Assembly (NCBI RefSeq): GCF_000799165.1
Contig: NZ_JUGF01000003.1
Location: 1 to 64,000, forward strand
Direction of reading: 5' to 3'
Length of the DNA stretch: 64,000 bases
Source of the DNA: Methylotenera versatilis 7
GTDB taxonomy: Bacteria > Pseudomonadota > Gammaproteobacteria > Burkholderiales > Methylophilaceae
Made by a program: the position numbers and the translations under genes. The notes under the pieces are model-generated. The model was not told the origin of the DNA, did not search any database, and was given only the letters and a program-made list of their open reading frames with translations. Below, piece after piece: positions 59,241 through 64,000 of the stretch; position 1 is the stretch's first letter; every line of letters begins with the position of its first letter.

Positions 59241-59438
59241 ATGCCAAAAATGAAAACAAAGAGCAGCGCCAAAAAGCGCTTTAAGTTCTTAGGTAACGGT
59301 AAAGTGAAGCGTACGCACTCACATTTGCGTCATATCCTAACCAAGAAAACCACCAAGCAAAAACGTAAATTGCGCGGCACGGCTATCATCTCACCAACTG
59401 ACGTCAAACGCGTTCGCGCAATGATGCCAACACAATAA
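59241..59438 (+). CDS. rpmI: 50S ribosomal protein bL35
   Basis: A 65-residue basic protein with the family pattern [20 protein letters not shown] and [16 protein letters not shown]. It has AAAGGAG 8 bases upstream. The 72-base spacer after infC contains TGCCTAGGCA (a palindrome near 59200) and GAGTG/CACTC, a possible small leader structure. In E. coli, L20 represses rpmI-rplT through an upstream mRNA structure, and whether it occurs here cannot be said from this. Confidence 0.97.
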   Translation: MPKMKTKSSAKKRFKFLGNGKVKRTHSHLRHILTKKTTKQKRKLRGTAIISPTDVKRVRAMMPTQ

Positions 59439-59448
59439 GGAGACCGAT

Positions 59449-59808
59449 ATGCCTAGAGTAAAACGTGGTGTCATCGCTCGCGCAAGACATAAAAAAGTAT
59501 TAAAAGCCGCTAAAGGTTATCGCGGTCGTCGTAAAAACGTTTACCGCGTTGCCAAGCAAGCGGTAATGAAAGCAGGTCAATATGCATACCGTGACCGTCG
59601 TCAGAAAAAACGTCAATTCCGCACCTTGTGGATTGCACGTATCAATGCTGGCGCACGTGAATGTGGTTTGACATATAGCCGTTTCATGAATGGCTTGAAA
59701 AAAGCTGCGATTGAAGTGGATCGTAAAGTACTTGCCGATTTGGCAGTATTTGACAAAGTAGCGTTTGCTAAATTTGTTGAGTTAGCTAAAACTGGCTTAG
59801 CGGCTTAA
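59449..59808 (+). CDS. rplT: 50S ribosomal protein bL20
   Basis: A 119-residue basic protein that starts early 50S assembly. It has the standard sequence [18 protein letters not shown], then [18 protein letters not shown] and [25 protein letters not shown] precedes the ATG. It lies 10 bases after rpmI and is followed by a terminator. Confidence 0.98.
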   Translation: MPRVKRGVIARARHKKVLKAAKGYRGRRKNVYRVAKQAVMKAGQYAYRDRRQKKRQFRTLWIARINAGARECGLTYSRFMNGLKKAAIEVDRKVLADLAVFDKVAFAKFVELAKTGLAA

Positions 59809-59835
59809 GCCGTGAATGCTTAAATCAGGCTAAGT

Positions 59836-59862
59836 AAAAAAGAGGCTACGGCCTCTTTTTTT
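59836..59862 (+). terminator. rho-independent terminator after rplT
   Basis: AAAAAAGAGGC - TACG - GCCTCTTTTTTT: 11-bp stem with a UACG tetraloop and a run of seven T's, 28 bases after the rplT stop. It should separate the ribosomal-protein transcript from pheST, at least partly. Confidence 0.9.
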
Positions 59863-59937
59863 ATGGGTAAAAAGTAAATATTTATTCATAATCAATCAGT
59901 TAAACATCAACAAACTCATTACTTTAAGTTAAAATAG

Positions 59938-60969
<1,032 letters not shown>

Positions 60970-60990
60970 TCAAGCTAATTAATAGACTAT

Positions 60991-63342
60991 ATGCAATTTT
61001 CAGAAAACTGGTTACGTACTTTTGTAAATCCTTCAATGACATCAGTACAGCTGGGTCATGCGCTGACAATGGCTGGGCTAGAGGTAGAGGAGATGGCGCC
61101 TGTTGCGCCAGCGTTTGACAGTATTGTTATTGGCGAAGTTATCGAGGCAATCAAACATCCGGATGCGGATCGCTTGCAAGTGTGTAAAGTTAATGTTGGC
61201 AAAGAAATTTTGCAAATCGTATGCGGTGCCAGCAACGCGCGAGTAGGTTTAAAAGTGCCGTGCGCGTTGGTGGGAGCGGAACTGCCCGGCATATCCATTA
61301 AGCAGGCAAAAGTACGCGGTGTGGAATCTTTTGGCATGTTGTGTTCTGCTAAAGAGCTTGGTTTGGCGGCAGAAGCCAATGGATTGTTGGAACTCCCAGA
61401 CGATGCTGTAGCAGGCCAAGATATCCGCGAATATTTATATCTAAATGACTACGCTTTCACATTAAAGCTCACACCAAATCGTGCTGATTGTTTAAGTATT
61501 TTAGGTATAGCGCGCGATGTGACAGCTATTACAGGCGCGCCTCTAACGCTACCTGTTTTAAATACGGCAAAGATTGAAAGCACCAAAATACAAGCCGTTA
61601 ATGTTGCTGCAAAACAGGCATGCCCTGCATATTATGGCCGTGTGATCGAAAGTGTAAATGCACAAGCAAAAACACCTGATTGGATGATTCGCAATCTTGA
61701 GCGCAGCGGTGTTCGTAGCATTAGTGCGATTGTGGATATTACGAATTACGTGTTGCTGGAACTTGGCCAGCCGATGCATGCATTTGATTTGGCAACACTA
61801 AACGGTGCGATTAACGTTCGATTTGCGTCAGAAAATGAGCAAATTAAGCTGTTAAATAATACGGACATTAAATTGGCCGGCGATGATTTAGTGATTGCCG
61901 ATAACAGTGGCGCGATTGCATTGGCAGGTATTATGGGCGGCGAGCCTACATCAGTGACAGATGCAACAACAGCAATATTTTTAGAAAGCGCATTTTTCAC
62001 ACCAGATACAATCGCAGGTAAGGCACGTCGATTAGGTTTAAGCACTGACTCATCCTATCGTTTTGAGCGTGGCGTGGATTTTGGTCATACCAAATTGGCT
62101 TTGGAACGTGCAACGGATTTAGTACTGCAAATTTGTGGCGGTAAAGCTGGTGAAATAAGTGAAGTGGTTAATCAGTTGCCAGAGCGTGTTTCTGTCACAT
62201 TGCGCTATTCACGCTTATGTTCTGTGTTGGGGATTACCATACCCAAACAAACAGTCGGTATTCTACTCACACAATTAGGTTTTAAGTTCACAGAAAATGA
62301 TGATATTTTTGTGATTAAAGCACCAAGTTATCGTTTTGATATTGCCCGTGAAGAAGATTTAATTGAAGAAATTGCGCGCTTACACGGCTACGATAAAATC
62401 CCGGCCATCACGCCATCTGCTAATTTAAGCATGCTTAATGCACCAGAGTCTGCATTAAGCGCGGCATGGTTGCATGACGCTTTGCAAGCACAGGGCTACC
62501 AAGAGATTATTACCTATAGCTTTGTAGATGAAAGCTGGGAACGTGATTTATTGGGAAATGCAAACCCTATCAAGCTTAAAAATCCAATCGCAAGCAATTT
62601 AAGTGTGATGCGTAGCGGCTTATGGGGCGGTTTACTCGATACGTTGACTTATAATATCAATCGTAAGCAAGAGCGCGCGATGTTGTTTGAAGTTGGTTCA
62701 AGCTATCATCAGACACCACAAGGTTTTGATGAACAGGCGCGGGTCGCGGGCTTATTTTACGGTGCGTTTCAGCCAGAGCAATGGGGTGCCACATCTAAAG
62801 ATGTCGATTTTTATGATGTTAAAGCGACAATAGAACAATTAACACAAGGGAATGCTGAGTATCGCCTGGAAACGCATACTGCTTTGCATCCAGGCCAATC
62901 TGCACGTATTTATCTTGATGGCAACCCAATTGGTTGGTTGGGCAAGTTGCATCCCAAATGGCAGCAACATTACGGCTTAGCTAAAAATTGTTTTTTATTC
63001 GAATTAGAAGTTTCGCCTTTATTGCAAAAGCCAGTTGCCAGCTATTTTGAGGTGCCAAAAACACTGGCCATACGTCGTGATTTAGCCGTTATTGTCGATG
63101 TAAATAAGCCTGTTCAAGAAATAATTAATGCTGTCACAAATGCCAAAATTCCACTTGTGACACAGGTGCAACTATTTGATATATATCAGGGAAAAGGTAT
63201 TCCTGAGAATAAAAAAAGCCTTGCATTATCGGTACTTATGCAAGATACTCATAAAACTTTGGTAGATATTGAAGCCGAAGCTGCAATGGCGCAGTTGCTA
63301 AAATTATTAGAAAATCAATTTGGTGCATCATTGCGTAATTAG
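60991..63342 (+). CDS. pheT: phenylalanyl-tRNA synthetase beta subunit
   Basis: Beta subunit, 783 residues, that recognises tRNA-Phe and edits tyrosyl-tRNA-Phe. Domains in order are a tRNA-binding OB fold (about 40-150, IGEVIEAIKHPDADRLQVCK), the B3/B4 editing domain with RSISAIVDITNYVLLELGQPMHAFD, B5 and the pseudo-catalytic core. A C-terminal FDX-ACB anticodon-binding domain (about 690-783, KTLAIRRDLAVIVD) ends it. The usual two-gene pheST arrangement is kept. Confidence 0.97.
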   Translation: MQFSENWLRTFVNPSMTSVQLGHALTMAGLEVEEMAPVAPAFDSIVIGEVIEAIKHPDADRLQVCKVNVGKEILQIVCGASNARVGLKVPCALVGAELPGISIKQAKVRGVESFGMLCSAKELGLAAEANGLLELPDDAVAGQDIREYLYLNDYAFTLKLTPNRADCLSILGIARDVTAITGAPLTLPVLNTAKIESTKIQAVNVAAKQACPAYYGRVIESVNAQAKTPDWMIRNLERSGVRSISAIVDITNYVLLELGQPMHAFDLATLNGAINVRFASENEQIKLLNNTDIKLAGDDLVIADNSGAIALAGIMGGEPTSVTDATTAIFLESAFFTPDTIAGKARRLGLSTDSSYRFERGVDFGHTKLALERATDLVLQICGGKAGEISEVVNQLPERVSVTLRYSRLCSVLGITIPKQTVGILLTQLGFKFTENDDIFVIKAPSYRFDIAREEDLIEEIARLHGYDKIPAITPSANLSMLNAPESALSAAWLHDALQAQGYQEIITYSFVDESWERDLLGNANPIKLKNPIASNLSVMRSGLWGGLLDTLTYNINRKQERAMLFEVGSSYHQTPQGFDEQARVAGLFYGAFQPEQWGATSKDVDFYDVKATIEQLTQGNAEYRLETHTALHPGQSARIYLDGNPIGWLGKLHPKWQQHYGLAKNCFLFELEVSPLLQKPVASYFEVPKTLAIRRDLAVIVDVNKPVQEIINAVTNAKIPLVTQVQLFDIYQGKGIPENKKSLALSVLMQDTHKTLVDIEAEAAMAQLLKLLENQFGASLRN

Positions 63343-63415
63343 TCAGTCTTTGCAGTGAAACAAGCCAGTAAAATAGCGGGAAATTAATGAATAAGAAGAC
63401 GTTCAGGGGAAGTGT

Positions 63416-63715
63416 ATGACTTTAACAAAGGCTGATTTAGCCGATTTGTTATTTGAGCAAGTAGGCTTAAATAAGCGCGAGGCAAAAGATATGGTAGAGG
63501 CGTTTTTTGAGGAAGTACGCACCGCTTTAGAAACGGGTGATAGTGTTAAGTTATCTGGCTTTGGTAATTTTGAATTACGCAAAAAGTCTGAGCGCCCAGG
63601 TCGTAACCCAAAAACAGGTGAAGAAATACCGATTACAGCGCGCCGGGTTGTGACTTTTCACGCGAGTCAAAAACTAAAAAGCAGAGTTGAAGAGCATTAC
63701 GCTTCAACAGTTTAA
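63416..63715 (+). CDS. ihfA: integration host factor alpha subunit
   Basis: Sequence-specific DNA-bending protein, 99 residues, working as a heterodimer with IhfB. It has the HU/IHF fold: [20 protein letters not shown] at the start, [20 protein letters not shown] with the intercalating proline, and [16 protein letters not shown]. The C-terminal helix is standard. The alpha rather than beta assignment rests on position after pheT, its usual place. GGGGAAG precedes the start. Confidence 0.95.
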   Translation: MTLTKADLADLLFEQVGLNKREAKDMVEAFFEEVRTALETGDSVKLSGFGNFELRKKSERPGRNPKTGEEIPITARRVVTFHASQKLKSRVEEHYASTV

Positions 63716-63779
63716 TCTGGCCTTGTACTGACAGCTTTCCAAATTAAATTAGGTTATTAGTTTATATACAAAATTAACG

Positions 63780-64000
63780 ATGCTAGATTCAACACCCAAA
63801 ATGCAATTGCCACCAATCCCGGCCAAACGTTATTTTACGATTGGAGAGGTAAGTGAGCTGTGCGGGGTAAAACCACACGTATTGCGCTATTGGGAGCAGG
63901 AATTCACGCAACTTAAACCAGTAAAGCGTCGCGGTAATCGCCGCTATTATCAACATCATGAAGTGTTACTTATCCGTAAAATTCGTGAGTTGCTCTACGA
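63780..64000 (+). CDS. MerR-family transcriptional regulator (partial, runs off the window)
   Basis: The first 73 codons are visible. After a short leader comes a MerR winged helix: KRYFTIGEVSELCGVKPHVL then RYWEQEF, and RRGNRRYYQHHEVLLIRKI. This is the MlrA/CarA-like type that commonly follows ihfA in proteobacteria, a small regulator without known ligand. The start ATG at 63780 is the first in frame. The dimerisation part is beyond the window end. Confidence 0.88.
   Translation, partial: MLDSTPKMQLPPIPAKRYFTIGEVSELCGVKPHVLRYWEQEFTQLKPVKRRGNRRYYQHHEVLLIRKIRELLY

Overview
This is a 64 kb chromosomal segment of core (housekeeping) genes from a moderately AT-rich Gram-negative bacterium. Gene content and order suggest a betaproteobacterium, and I infer a relative of the Methylophilaceae (Methylotenera/Methylophilus type). 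The supporting signs are a homodimeric-type AceE with a lipoyl domain fused to Lpd, a 14-gene nuo operon followed by a DUF2818 gene, the birA-coaX-SPOR trio, and the tpiA-secG-tRNA-Leu-nuo arrangement. I see no insertion sequence, prophage, integrase, CRISPR array or plasmid-type gene.

Layout. Positions 1-3760 are the distal part of an rRNA operon: the 3' end of tRNA-Ala, a spacer with boxB/boxA-like antitermination elements, 23S, 5S and two strong hairpin terminators. Next come a small secreted protein built of 18-residue repeats (3832-4317), a Y-family polymerase (-), msrA (+), then corA, a flavin reductase and glnS (-). Positions 9860-12298 hold birA, coaX and a SPOR-like protein in a tight overlapping unit. 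Positions 12436-18629 (-) encode the complete pyruvate dehydrogenase complex, aceE-aceF-lpd. An M17 aminopeptidase follows.

Positions 20436-24097 form a compact sulfide-oxidation module: a cysteine-containing Crp/Fnr regulator, a TauE/SafE exporter, a type II-like sulfide:quinone oxidoreductase and, divergently, an ETHE1-type persulfide dioxygenase. A 16-bp palindrome with Fnr-like geometry lies in the divergent promoter region. Together they would oxidise sulfide to quinone-linked persulfide, convert the persulfide to sulfite, and export sulfite.

Positions 24098-26037 hold two envelope proteins (pentapeptide-repeat and glycine-zipper). An RpfE-like protein, recJ, tamA and tamB follow (26191-33692). 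tpiA, secG, tRNA-Leu(GAG) and then nuoA-N plus DUF2818 fill 33815-50376 and encode NADH:quinone oxidoreductase (complex I). A DUF4124-DUF1996 fusion protein (-) is followed by a zinc metallopeptidase, a Nudix hydrolase, a YeeZ-like epimerase, a MltB-type transglycosylase and a 2OG-Fe(II) oxygenase. From 56408 the window holds tRNA-Val(GAC) and the classical translation cluster thrS-infC-rpmI-rplT-pheS-pheT-ihfA, ending in a truncated merR-family gene.

The least explained items are the 18-residue-repeat secreted protein, the palindrome-rich divergent region at 51986-52089, the DUF4124-DUF1996 fusion, and the putative thiol-sensing regulator with its operator. Two tRNAs have unusual bases (C33 in tRNA-Val; a U5-U68 mismatch in tRNA-Leu), and infC has no AUG, GUG or UUG start and appears to begin with AUA.
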